From the NCBI RefSeq assembly GCF_038396765.1, contig NZ_CP150096.1:2587001-2651000 (forward strand): 64,000 bases of DNA, written 5' to 3'. A model generated the notes under the pieces. It saw nothing but the letters and a program-made list of their open reading frames with translations. It made no database searches and was not told the DNA's origin. Origin of the DNA: Chitinophaga caseinilytica. Its GTDB lineage: Bacteria; Bacteroidota; Bacteroidia; Chitinophagales; Chitinophagaceae. The stretch's first letter is position 1; each line of letters begins with the position of its first letter. Shown in pieces: positions 1 through 7,660 of this stretch. Position numbers and translations under genes: made by a program.

Positions 1-111
1 CTTGCGGACGAGGGCTTTCACTTTCTCATAACCACTGTTTTCCAGCAGGTCCTGCACCAGCAGCGAGCCTACGAGCCCCGTGGCCCCGATCACAATTGCT
101 GTTCCCGGCAT
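1..111 (-). CDS. NAD(P)-binding oxidoreductase, N-terminal fragment
   Basis: The reverse strand opens with ATG at 111 and reads MPGTAIVIGATGLVGSLL, then runs off the left edge of the window. The GATGLVG stretch is the glycine-rich dinucleotide loop of the NAD(P)H-binding/NmrA-like short-chain fold. Only 37 residues are visible, so the substrate cannot be inferred. It is divergent from murB, with 57 bases between the two chosen starts. Confidence 0.75.
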   Translation of the reverse strand, partial: MPGTAIVIGATGLVGSLLVQDLLENSGYEKVKALVRK

Positions 112-123
112 ATGAATGTTGAT

Positions 124-131
124 TATATTTG
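124..131 (+). promoter_or_regulatory. -7 promoter box of murB (TAnnTTTG)
   Basis: TATATTTG matches the Bacteroidota -7 consensus TAnnTTTG. Transcription would start near 136-138, downstream of the ATG at 112, which supports the ATG at 169 as the murB start. No good -33 box is visible. Confidence 0.45.
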
Positions 132-168
132 TTCCGTTATTAAAGATAGGATATTTGAACACTTGCAT

Positions 169-1185
169 ATGAGGGTATCTGAAAATGTTTCGCTCCGGCC
201 TTACAATACATTCGGCATAGACGCCACCGCACGGTATTTCGCGGCTTTCCACTCGCGCGAGCAGCTGGAAACGCTATTGCTCGACCCGAAATGGGCCACC
301 ATGCCCAGGATCATCCTCGGCGGCGGCAGCAACATCCTGCTCACGAAAGATTTCGACGGCATCGTGCTGAAGAACGAGATCAAAGGCATCCAATCCGTAA
401 GGGAAAATGATGAGCATGTGTACGTGCAGGCCGGTGCCGGCGAGAACTGGCACCAGTTTGTTCAGGATTGCATAGCCAAAGGGCTCGGTGGACTGGAAAA
501 CCTGTCCCTCATCCCCGGTAACGTTGGCGCGAGCCCCATGCAGAACATCGGCGCGTATGGGGTAGAAATCAAGGATACGTTCGAGCAGCTGGAAGCGTTC
601 CATTTGCAGGACCGCGAAGTGCATGTGTTCAATAAAGAGGCCTGTGAATTCGGGTACCGCGAAAGCGTTTTCAAGCACCGGTACAAAGAGCAGTTCGCCA
701 TCCTCCATGTCACGTACCGCCTGTCCAAACATCCCACTTTTAATACCAGTTACGGCGCCATCGAGCAAGAGCTGGAGCGCATGGGCGTGAAGGAATTATC
801 CATCCGCGCCATCAGCCAGGCCGTCATCAATATCCGTTCTTCCAAGCTCCCCAATCCCGCGGAGATCGGCAACGCCGGCAGCTTCTTCAAAAACCCGGAA
901 GTGACCGCCGAAACCTACGAATCCCTTAAGCTCGCGTTCCCCAACATCGTTGCGTACCCCTTGCCCAACGGGCATTTCAAACTGGCCGCAGGCTGGCTCA
1001 TCGAACAGGCGGGCTGGAAAGGTTACCGCGACGGCGATGCCGGCGTGCATGAACGGCAGGCGCTGGTGCTCGTTAACTACGGCCGCGCGGAAGGCGAGCA
1101 GATCGTGGAACTGTCCTGGAAAATCGTGGACAGCGTGAAAGAGAAATTCGGCGTCGTGCTCGAAAGGGAAGTCAATATCGTTTAG
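169..1185 (+). CDS. murB: UDP-N-acetylenolpyruvoylglucosamine reductase MurB
   Basis: MurB is a cytoplasmic FAD enzyme that uses NADPH to reduce UDP-GlcNAc-enolpyruvate to UDP-MurNAc, the second committed step of peptidoglycan synthesis. The protein begins MRVSENVSLRPYNTFGID and shows the FAD-binding stretch ILGGGSNILL, the IPGNVGASPMQNIGAYG segment and the C-terminal NAGSFFKNPE motif with its catalytic region. The 338-residue length fits the long (E. coli type) MurB class. An ATG at 112 would add 19 atypical residues and lies upstream of the likely transcription start, so 169 is preferred. The stop codon overlaps that of the convergent ypdA gene. Confidence 0.95.
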   Translation: MRVSENVSLRPYNTFGIDATARYFAAFHSREQLETLLLDPKWATMPRIILGGGSNILLTKDFDGIVLKNEIKGIQSVRENDEHVYVQAGAGENWHQFVQDCIAKGLGGLENLSLIPGNVGASPMQNIGAYGVEIKDTFEQLEAFHLQDREVHVFNKEACEFGYRESVFKHRYKEQFAILHVTYRLSKHPTFNTSYGAIEQELERMGVKELSIRAISQAVINIRSSKLPNPAEIGNAGSFFKNPEVTAETYESLKLAFPNIVAYPLPNGHFKLAAGWLIEQAGWKGYRDGDAGVHERQALVLVNYGRAEGEQIVELSWKIVDSVKEKFGVVLEREVNIV

Positions 1186-2150
1186 TTTTTCGAGGCAATG
1201 TGGCGGATGATCTTGTCTGCATGTTCACGGGAATTCTCGATGAACCAGACATGCGTGTTCATGCCCCCGCAAACCACACCGGCCAGGTAAATACCCGGCA
1301 TATTCGTTTCCATCGTGTCTTCATTATAGACCGGCTCCCGCACGCCATCGGCCGACAGCTGCACGCCCACGTTTTCCAGGAACGGAAAATCAGGCTGGTA
1401 GCCCGTTGCGGCGATCACGAAATCGTTGGGGATGGTAACGACGCCCTCCGGCGTGAGGATGTCTGCTTCCTGTTCGCGCACGCCCACGAGCGAGGAATGG
1501 AAGAATGCCTGGATACTGCCCTCTTTGATGCGGTTCTCGATGTCGGGTTTCACCCAATATTTCACCCGTTTGCCGATTCCTTCCTCCCTGACCACCATCG
1601 TCACTTCGGCCCCTTTGCGGTAGGTTTCCAGAGCCGCGTCCACGGCGGAGTTGTTGGCGCCGATGACGATCACTTTCCGCGTGGCGTAATAGTGCGGGTC
1701 TTTGTAGTAGTGCGTTACTTTGGGAAGGTCTTCCCCCGGAATGCGGAGCAGGTTGGGGATGTCGTAAAAGCCGGTGGCGATAACGATGTTGTCTGCCCCG
1801 TACACGGCTTTATCGGTGATGACGGTGTAGCCTTTTTCAGCGGGTTTTACCGTTTCCACTTTTTCGAAGAGATGGATGTTGACGTGCTTGCTCACGGCCA
1901 CGCGGCGGTAATATTCGAGGGCTTCCGGGCGGGTGGGTTTCGCGTTGTTGGACACGAAGGGGATGCCGCCGATCTCGAGCCTTTCGCTGGTCGAGAAAAA
2001 GGTCATGTTGATGGGGTACCGGTAGAGCGAATTGACGAGGCAGCCCTTTTCGATCACCACATAGTCTATTCCCTGCTTTTGCGCCGCCAGCGCGCATGCG
2101 AGGCCGATGGGGCCGCCGCCTACGATGAGTAATGCTACCTTTTTTGCCAT
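1182..2150 (-). CDS. ypdA: YpdA-family FAD-dependent disulfide reductase
   Basis: This is a 322-residue flavoprotein of the thioredoxin-reductase-like superfamily. An FAD-binding GGGPIGLACALA motif is at the N-terminus and a second Rossmann motif (VIGANNSAVDAALE) lies near residue 165. The STSERLEIGGIPF segment is typical of YpdA, which in Firmicutes reduces bacillithiol disulfide. No CxxC redox pair is visible, as expected for YpdA. In Bacteroidota the thiol substrate is not certain, so bacillithiol-disulfide reductase is an inference from family membership. It is the last gene of a minus-strand run that starts with rmuC, 3 bases after the amidotransferase gene. Confidence 0.85.
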   Translation of the reverse strand: MAKKVALLIVGGGPIGLACALAAQKQGIDYVVIEKGCLVNSLYRYPINMTFFSTSERLEIGGIPFVSNNAKPTRPEALEYYRRVAVSKHVNIHLFEKVETVKPAEKGYTVITDKAVYGADNIVIATGFYDIPNLLRIPGEDLPKVTHYYKDPHYYATRKVIVIGANNSAVDAALETYRKGAEVTMVVREEGIGKRVKYWVKPDIENRIKEGSIQAFFHSSLVGVREQEADILTPEGVVTIPNDFVIAATGYQPDFPFLENVGVQLSADGVREPVYNEDTMETNMPGIYLAGVVCGGMNTHVWFIENSREHADKIIRHIASKN

Positions 2151-2153
2151 ATG

Positions 2154-2831
2154 CTAATGTACGGCATTTTGCGCCAGCCTGTCCAGCAGGCGGAACAACG
2201 TAGCTTTGGTTTCCCTGGCATGGGGAAGGCCGTCCCGCAGCTCTTCCGCGTTCTGCACCCAATCGCCCGGTTCCAGATCGTGGCCGCAGGCTTTGATCAT
2301 GCCTTCCATCGATTCCGTCGTCACTTCCAGATGAAATTGCAGCCCCACGGCGTTTTGCCCGAACTGGAAGGCCTGGTGCTTAGTCACGGGCGATTCCGCC
2401 AGCAGCTGCGCACCTTCCGGCAGATCGAACGTATCTCCGTGCCAGTGGAACACCACCAGCGAAGCAGGGGCCCATTCGGCGTGGAAGGTTACCGGGAACC
2501 ACCCGATCTCTTTTTCGCGGTTGGGATACACGTCGGCACCCAATGCGGCGGCGAGCAGTTGCGATCCGAGGCATACGCCCAGAACGGGTTTGCCGGATTC
2601 CACGGCATCCGTTATAAAAGCGATTTCATTGCGGATCCAGGGGAATTCGTCGGTATCGTATACGCCCATCGGTCCGCCCATCACCACCAACATATCCAGG
2701 TCAGACGCGGCCGGCAGCGGATCGTTGTCGTAAAAGCGGGTATACTCCAGGGTGTGGCCTTTACTTTCCGCCCATTCCGCGATGGCGGCGGGCCCTTCGA
2801 ACGGTACATGCTGAAAAATGCGGATGCGCAT
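2154..2831 (-). CDS. class I glutamine amidotransferase-like protein
   Basis: This 225-residue protein has the GATase1 fold. The nucleophile elbow GVCLGSQ places Cys87, and His167 and Glu169 in FHLEV complete the catalytic triad. It stands alone, with no synthetase domain, like the GMP-synthase-like amidotransferases such as YfeJ that release ammonia from glutamine or cleave gamma-glutamyl bonds. The physiological substrate is unknown. It is 6 bases downstream of a GNAT gene and 3 bases upstream of ypdA, so cotranscription is likely. A small gamma-glutamyl hydrolase is an alternative. Confidence 0.85.
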   Translation of the reverse strand: MRIRIFQHVPFEGPAAIAEWAESKGHTLEYTRFYDNDPLPAASDLDMLVVMGGPMGVYDTDEFPWIRNEIAFITDAVESGKPVLGVCLGSQLLAAALGADVYPNREKEIGWFPVTFHAEWAPASLVVFHWHGDTFDLPEGAQLLAESPVTKHQAFQFGQNAVGLQFHLEVTTESMEGMIKACGHDLEPGDWVQNAEELRDGLPHARETKATLFRLLDRLAQNAVH

Positions 2832-2837
2832 AGGTTG

Positions 2838-3317
2838 TCAGAGTTGAAAATGATAGAATTTGGTATCTACGGGCAGGATGTACGGCCCGTCGGGGATCGC
2901 GCCCCTGCTCACCTGCACGAAGCCGTTCTTTTCGTAAAAGCGGTGCGCGGCGTGGAGGATGTCGGCGGTGCCGAGATAGATGTCGCTGTAATCGTGGCTG
3001 CGGGCCCATTCTTTCAAAGTTTCCAGCAAACGGTTGGCCACACCATGCTCGCGGCCCCGGAAATCCTGGTGAACGAACATCTTGCGCAAAGCGCCCTTCC
3101 CTTCGCCGAGGTCCATCAGCGCGATGGTCCCGATCAACCGGCCTTCCTGTACCGCGATCCAGAAATTGCTGACGCCCTGCTGGTACACTTCCGGGATGAT
3201 CGCCAGGTCGGGCTGCTGTTCGCGGGTAACGGGCAGGCCGAATTCCTGCTGCTGGATGTGGAGAATGAAATCGTAAATCTGGTCCGCATAGTCGGACGAA
3301 AACGGCTGTACTTGCAT
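2838..3317 (-). CDS. GNAT family N-acetyltransferase
   Basis: This 159-residue single-domain protein has the GNAT fold. The acetyl-CoA pyrophosphate loop is the RGREHGVANRLL stretch around residues 87-98, followed by a typical FYEKNGF C-terminal strand. The acceptor cannot be told from sequence. It sits between rmuC and the amidotransferase on the same strand, with 54 bases to rmuC and 6 to the amidotransferase. Cytoplasmic; no signal peptide. Confidence 0.85.
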   Translation of the reverse strand: MQVQPFSSDYADQIYDFILHIQQQEFGLPVTREQQPDLAIIPEVYQQGVSNFWIAVQEGRLIGTIALMDLGEGKGALRKMFVHQDFRGREHGVANRLLETLKEWARSHDYSDIYLGTADILHAAHRFYEKNGFVQVSRGAIPDGPYILPVDTKFYHFQL

Positions 3318-3371
3318 ATGTTTCGATTTGGGGTTTTTCCTTTTGACGCAAACATCCCGTCATCCATCGGG

Positions 3372-4745
3372 TCATACATTCCCGTGGACCGCTTTCAGCC
3401 CGTCGTCGGGAAAGCGGATGTCCATGTCGTTGGCAACGTCTCTCGGCAGGGATTTGGTCGTTTTGGCGTCCAGTTCCCGGATTTGTTCCAGTTTGCCGAT
3501 GATGGTATCGCCTTTTCGTTTGCCTTCCTTCAGCCTGTTCATGGCTTCGGCATAGGCAACGCCGGCTTTATTGATATGTTCGCCCATTCCCTGCATTTCT
3601 TCCAGGAAGAGGATGAATTTGTCGTACAGTAATCCGCACTGGCGGAAGATCTCATCTACGTTCCGCGCCCTGTTTTCATGCTGCCACAGCTGGCGGATGA
3701 TCTTGAACGTAGCCACGAGGGTAGACGGTGTGATGAGCACCACTTTTTTGCTGAGCGCGCGGTTGAAAATCTCCGGGCTTTCGTTCAAAGCCAATGTGAG
3801 CGCGGGCTCGAAGTGCATGAACATGAATACGAAGTCGGGAGACTTGAGGGTGCCCAAACGCTGGTAATTCCTGGCGCCGAGCTCATCGATATGTTCGTTG
3901 ATATTGCGGACGAGTTGTTTGAGATGGATTTTTTTCTCTGCGGGGTCCTGCGTGTTGAAATAGGCGACGTAAGCGTTGAGGCTCACTTTGCTGTCGATCA
4001 CCAGGTGTTTGCCGTCGGGCAGTTTCAGGATGAAATCCGGCCTGAAGTTGCGTTGCTGGTCGTGATCGCGGTGCACTTCTTCGCTGGTGTAATCGATGTA
4101 TTTCTGGAGGCCTTCGGCTTCGAGGATGAGGCGGAGGCGGTCTTCGCCCCAGTTGCCCTGCACTTTGACGTCGGATTTGAGGGCGCTCGCCAGGCGCTGT
4201 GCATCTTCGCTGAGGCGGAGGTTCAGTTGCTGGAGGGATTCGATTTCTTTCTTGAGGGAAGTGAGGTCGTGGATGTCTTCTTTCCGCGTTTGCTCGATGG
4301 TTTTTCGGAACTGCCCGATGTCGGTCTGCAAGGGCGTCAGCAGGTGGTCGAGGGAAAGTTTGTTCGTTTCCAGGAGGTCGCGGCTTTTTTGGCGGAGGAT
4401 GTCGGCCGCGAGGTTCGAGAATTCCTGCCGGTTGCTTTCGTGGATTTTTTTCAGTTGTTCGCCCAGGCCGGATAACTGTTCCTTTTCCTTGTCTGCCGCG
4501 GCGAGCCTGGCGGTGAGGGTGCGCAATTCGCTTTCCTGTGCTTTCAGTTCCTGGTCGCGCTGGTGGAGGGTGAACAGCGTGCTGTCGTACATTTCCCGGC
4601 TCACATATCCTTCGTCTACCTGTTCGCGGCTCAGCCTTTTGGCCAGTTCGTCTTTCGGGGCGTAGAACCTGCGGAGGAGCAGAAAGCCGCCCAGGCCGCC
4701 TGCAAACAGCCCTGCGATCAGTACGGAAAGGAGGGTTAATGTCAT
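3372..4745 (-). CDS. rmuC: DNA recombination protein RmuC
   Basis: RmuC proteins limit DNA inversions at short repeats and carry a PD-(D/E)xK-like nuclease core. This copy has an N-terminal membrane segment (about residues 3-25), a long charged coiled coil (about 45-200) and the RmuC core with RPDFILKLPDGK and LVIDSKVSLNAY, where the Asp and the Asp/Lys pair match the nuclease motif. I chose ATG 4745 (457 residues) over TTG 4754 because a -7 promoter box overlaps the TTG. That leaves almost no leader, so translation may be leaderless. It heads the rmuC-GNAT-amidotransferase-ypdA run. Confidence 0.92.
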   Translation of the reverse strand: MTLTLLSVLIAGLFAGGLGGFLLLRRFYAPKDELAKRLSREQVDEGYVSREMYDSTLFTLHQRDQELKAQESELRTLTARLAAADKEKEQLSGLGEQLKKIHESNRQEFSNLAADILRQKSRDLLETNKLSLDHLLTPLQTDIGQFRKTIEQTRKEDIHDLTSLKKEIESLQQLNLRLSEDAQRLASALKSDVKVQGNWGEDRLRLILEAEGLQKYIDYTSEEVHRDHDQQRNFRPDFILKLPDGKHLVIDSKVSLNAYVAYFNTQDPAEKKIHLKQLVRNINEHIDELGARNYQRLGTLKSPDFVFMFMHFEPALTLALNESPEIFNRALSKKVVLITPSTLVATFKIIRQLWQHENRARNVDEIFRQCGLLYDKFILFLEEMQGMGEHINKAGVAYAEAMNRLKEGKRKGDTIIGKLEQIRELDAKTTKSLPRDVANDMDIRFPDDGLKAVHGNV

Positions 4746-4751
4746 ATCTAT

Positions 4752-4759
4752 CAAAGTTA
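4752..4759 (-). promoter_or_regulatory. -7 promoter box of rmuC
   Basis: Reverse-strand TAACTTTG matches TAnnTTTG exactly. The rmuC ATG begins 7 bases after the box, so the transcript would have a zero to few-base leader. Confidence 0.5.
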
Positions 4760-4789
4760 ACGAATCATAACGATGCGGTGCTCACCGGA

Positions 4790-4809
4790 TTATGCACACC
4801 TGTGCATAA
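4790..4809. promoter_or_regulatory. 20-base perfect palindrome upstream of rmuC
   Basis: TTATGCACA and TGTGCATAA form 9-base arms around a CC spacer. The site lies about 45-65 bases upstream of the expected rmuC start of transcription and just after the nagB terminator. The position suits an activator or repressor of rmuC, but the binding protein is unknown. Confidence 0.4.
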
Positions 4810-4818
4810 AACGAAAAA

Positions 4819-4841
4819 GGTCCGGGCGTGTTGCCCGGACC
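4819..4841 (-). terminator. rho-independent terminator after the NagB/PIG-L gene
   Basis: On the minus strand, arms GGTCCGGGC and GCCCGGACC (9 pairs, 5-base loop) are followed by TTTTTCG. Confidence 0.8.
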
Positions 4842-4870
4842 GTATCAAACATATCTCCAAAGTTGACTTT

Positions 4871-6796
4871 TTACATGAAGTGGTAGCGTACGAAAGCCTC
4901 CATGGCCGCATATTTCTGCAGGCCCAGTTTGTCGTACAGCTCGGCGGTGTTGGCGTTGCGCTCTTCGGCACGTTGCCAGAACTCGCGTGCGTCGGCGCCC
5001 TGGAAGGGAACTACGTCTTTCTGGCTCTGGTGGATGAAGATGCCCAGGCGCTTCTGCATGATCTGGTCGGGGCTCATGGGCACCGCCATTTCGATCTCGT
5101 GGATATCCCATTCCTGCCATGCGCCTTTGTAGAGCCAAACCCAGCAATCTTTCGCCCAATCGTCGTTTTTCACGATGTCGAGCGCGGCGAATATGATGTC
5201 CAGGCAAACTTTATGGGTGCCATGCGGATCGGCGAGGTCGCCGGCGCAGTAGATCTGTTGAGGTTTCAGCTCGCGGAGCAGTTCCACGGTCAGCTGCACG
5301 TCTTCCGGGCCCATGGGTTTCTTTTCCACCAGGCCGGTTTCGTAGAAAGGCAGGTTCTGGAAGTGCGCGTGATCGTCGCCCACGCCTACGTAGCGGCAGG
5401 TAGCTTTCGCTTCGCCGCGGCGGATGAGGCCTTTGATGGCGCGGATTTCCGGAGTGTCTTTCTGGCTGGGCTTCTTGCTGCCGATGAATGCTTTTGCGTT
5501 CTCCAGGATCTGGGAGCTCTTGCTGCGGTCGATGTCGAACATGCCTTCGAAACCTACGGCGAAGTCGATGAAACGGAGCACAAACTCGTCGGTAACCGCG
5601 ATGTTGCCGGAAGTCTGGTAAGCAACGTGCACATCGTGGCCCTGTTCATGGAGACGGATAAACGTTCCGCCCATGGAAATGATATCGTCGTCCGGGTGCG
5701 GGCTGAAGATGAGGGCGCGCTTGCGCTCGGGAGTCGACCGCTCGGGATGGTTGGGCAGTTCTGCGCCGGGCTTGCCGCCGGGCCAGCCGGTGATGGTGTC
5801 GCGGATGGCGTTGAACTCCTTGATATTCAGTTCGTATGCAGAACCGTATTGTACGATCAGGTCGTTCAGGCCGTTGTTATTGTAATCTTTGTCGGTGAGC
5901 ATGAGAATGGGCTTGTTGAGCTTCAGCGCCAGGCTGGTAACGGCCTTGCGGGTGAGCTTCGGCGTCCATTCGCAGTCGCCGGTGAGCCAGGGTTCCTTGT
6001 TACGGGTAAGCTCGGAAGCGGCCTGCTCATCGATAACGAATTTGCAGTTGGGATGCTGTTGCAGCAGGGAAGCGGGCACCTGATCGGTGGTGGAACCTTC
6101 CACGGAGCGGCGCACGATCTTGGCTTTGTGCTGGCCCCAGGCGAGGAGGATCACTTTCTTCGCCTTCATGATGGTGCCGATACCGGCCGTGATGGCGAGG
6201 CGGGGCACCTGGCTCATGTTGGAGAACTCATAAGCGTTGGCCAGGCGGGTGCTGTTGTCCAGCGTTACGAGGCGGGTGTGGGAGTTAGGCTGCGAACCGG
6301 GCTCATTGAAGCCGATGTGGCCGTTGTTCCCGATGCCCAGGATCTGGATATCGATGCCGCCAACGGTCTCGATCTTGCGCTCGTACGCTTCTGCGTAAGC
6401 CTTGATCTGCTCTTTGGGAACAGTGCCGTCGGGGATGTTGTAATTTTCTGCGGGAATGTCGATATGATTGAACAGGTGTTCTTTCATAAACCGGTTGTAG
6501 CTCTGCAAAGCATCCGGCTCGATAGGGTAGTACTCGTCGAGGTTGAAAGTGACTACGTTTTTAAAGCTCAGTCCTTCTTCTTTGTGAAGACGAACGAGTT
6601 CAGCATAAAGGTACTTCGGAGTGGATCCGGTGGCAAGACCTAATACGGCAGGCTCGTTGGCGGCCTGCTTTTCGCGTATAAGAGCAGCGATCTCCCTGGC
6701 CACGGCTTTGGAACCCGCTTTGGCATCAAGGTGAATGTCCACGGAAATCTGTTCGAAACTGTCGATCAGTTCAATTTCCTGGTGATTAATGGTCAT
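4871..6796 (-). CDS. nagB: glucosamine-6-phosphate deaminase fused to a PIG-L deacetylase domain
   Basis: Residues 1-270 are a NagB deaminase: GLATGSTPKYLY (phosphate loop, near 53), NLDEYYP with the catalytic Asp87 pair, and GIGNNGHIGFNEP with His160. NagB converts glucosamine-6-phosphate to fructose-6-phosphate and ammonia. Residues 360-640 form a PIG-L/LmbE domain with the zinc motif SPHPDDD at 365-371. The 641-residue double-domain layout is known in Bacteroidota. The PIG-L half may deacetylate a GlcNAc derivative, which would put deacetylation and deamination on one chain (inference). A terminator follows. The gene fits the GlcNAc-rich catabolism around it. Confidence 0.93.
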   Translation of the reverse strand: MTINHQEIELIDSFEQISVDIHLDAKAGSKAVAREIAALIREKQAANEPAVLGLATGSTPKYLYAELVRLHKEEGLSFKNVVTFNLDEYYPIEPDALQSYNRFMKEHLFNHIDIPAENYNIPDGTVPKEQIKAYAEAYERKIETVGGIDIQILGIGNNGHIGFNEPGSQPNSHTRLVTLDNSTRLANAYEFSNMSQVPRLAITAGIGTIMKAKKVILLAWGQHKAKIVRRSVEGSTTDQVPASLLQQHPNCKFVIDEQAASELTRNKEPWLTGDCEWTPKLTRKAVTSLALKLNKPILMLTDKDYNNNGLNDLIVQYGSAYELNIKEFNAIRDTITGWPGGKPGAELPNHPERSTPERKRALIFSPHPDDDIISMGGTFIRLHEQGHDVHVAYQTSGNIAVTDEFVLRFIDFAVGFEGMFDIDRSKSSQILENAKAFIGSKKPSQKDTPEIRAIKGLIRRGEAKATCRYVGVGDDHAHFQNLPFYETGLVEKKPMGPEDVQLTVELLRELKPQQIYCAGDLADPHGTHKVCLDIIFAALDIVKNDDWAKDCWVWLYKGAWQEWDIHEIEMAVPMSPDQIMQKRLGIFIHQSQKDVVPFQGADAREFWQRAEERNANTAELYDKLGLQKYAAMEAFVRYHFM

Positions 6797-6813
6797 TGTT
6801 CAGTTTTTTAATG

Positions 6814-6827
6814 CGTTTTCAAAAACG
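6814..6827. promoter_or_regulatory. inverted repeat upstream of nagB
   Basis: CGTTTT and AAAACG arms flank a CA spacer 18 bases upstream of the nagB ATG. The half-site AAAACG also occurs, in the opposite arrangement, in the two LacI-like operators of this window. Confidence 0.3.
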
Positions 6828-7020
6828 AGCCGGAAAATTAAATAAAATACAGGTAATGTTCTCGAAAATTTATGATTAACTATTTCCTTTCCCCTTTCCT
6901 CCTGTCAAATCCAAACCCTTTTATCCTCCGTAATTATTAGCAGTGTTTTATCCCCGACCGGCCCCGGCCCCGGACGGAACCCATAACCGTCAGTAACCAA
7001 ACCCATTTTACGACCAACGC

Positions 7021-7425
7021 ATGAAAAGAAATTTAATATTTGTGGCCTGCGCCCTCCTGTTTCACGCAACCGGCGCATTATCAGCCGCTTTTCCCGATCC
7101 GCCGGCCCCGGCCACCCGCAACGTCAACTGGGTAAAGTCCAAATCCGGTTCCTGGGCGGCTAATAGGGAAGGGAAGTCTTTCTGGTACCGGCTCGACCGC
7201 AACGCCCGCATTTGGTGGAGCCCCGACGGGCACGAATGGGCGGAGGTGACAGACGGGATGTGGGCCGATAAACAAGACCGCTGGCTCAAAATCGGGGAAG
7301 GGAAATTGTGGTGGACGGCCGACGCCGGCAAAAATTTCGAAGAAGTGCCCGAATGGAAGTGGCAGGGCCCCCGGGGCGAGTGGTACAAATTCGACGCAAA
7401 ATGGACCCTTTGGGTCGCGCATTGA
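7021..7425 (+). CDS. secreted tryptophan-rich repeat protein, function unknown
   Basis: The 134-residue product has a signal peptide (about residues 1-22). The mature part contains 15 Trp in roughly 112 residues. Two tandem units of about 33 residues are visible, one starting ARIWWSPDG and one starting GKLWWTADAG; each has a WW pair, an acidic-aromatic middle and a final W(L/Y)K(I/F). A degenerate third unit precedes them. I do not recognise the family. Spaced Trp and Gly suggest stacked beta hairpins that could bind carbohydrate or cell wall, but this is a guess. It is monocistronic, divergent from nagB and closed by a bidirectional terminator. Confidence 0.7.
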   Translation: MKRNLIFVACALLFHATGALSAAFPDPPAPATRNVNWVKSKSGSWAANREGKSFWYRLDRNARIWWSPDGHEWAEVTDGMWADKQDRWLKIGEGKLWWTADAGKNFEEVPEWKWQGPRGEWYKFDAKWTLWVAH

Positions 7426-7543
7426 TCACATCATCGCACATCACGCATCAAAACATAGCACATCATCATCTCAAAATAGAGTCACGAATAGCATACAGAT
7501 GAAGAAACAAGTCCGCCGTTCTTGAACGGTGGTCAGCGAAAGT

Positions 7544-7581
7544 AAAAAGGCCGTCCCGTCTAAAACCGGGCCGGCCTTTTT
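7544..7581. terminator. bidirectional terminator
   Basis: AAAAAGGCCG pairs with CGGCCTTTTT around a CG-rich loop, with A and T tracts on both sides. It separates the convergent Trp-rich gene and the GH20 gene. A second smaller hairpin (7513-7532, CCGCCGTT/AACGGTGG) precedes it. Confidence 0.8.
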
Positions 7582-7660
7582 ATTATTGCTTTTTATGGGA
7601 TCACTGCGGTGGAACGGTCAGCTCCAATCCCCAGGCCATCCGCGCTAATTGACATCCGAT

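Noticed and set aside
112..168. N-terminal extension of murB from ATG 112
   Set aside because: The extension is not MurB-like and the -7 promoter box lies inside it.
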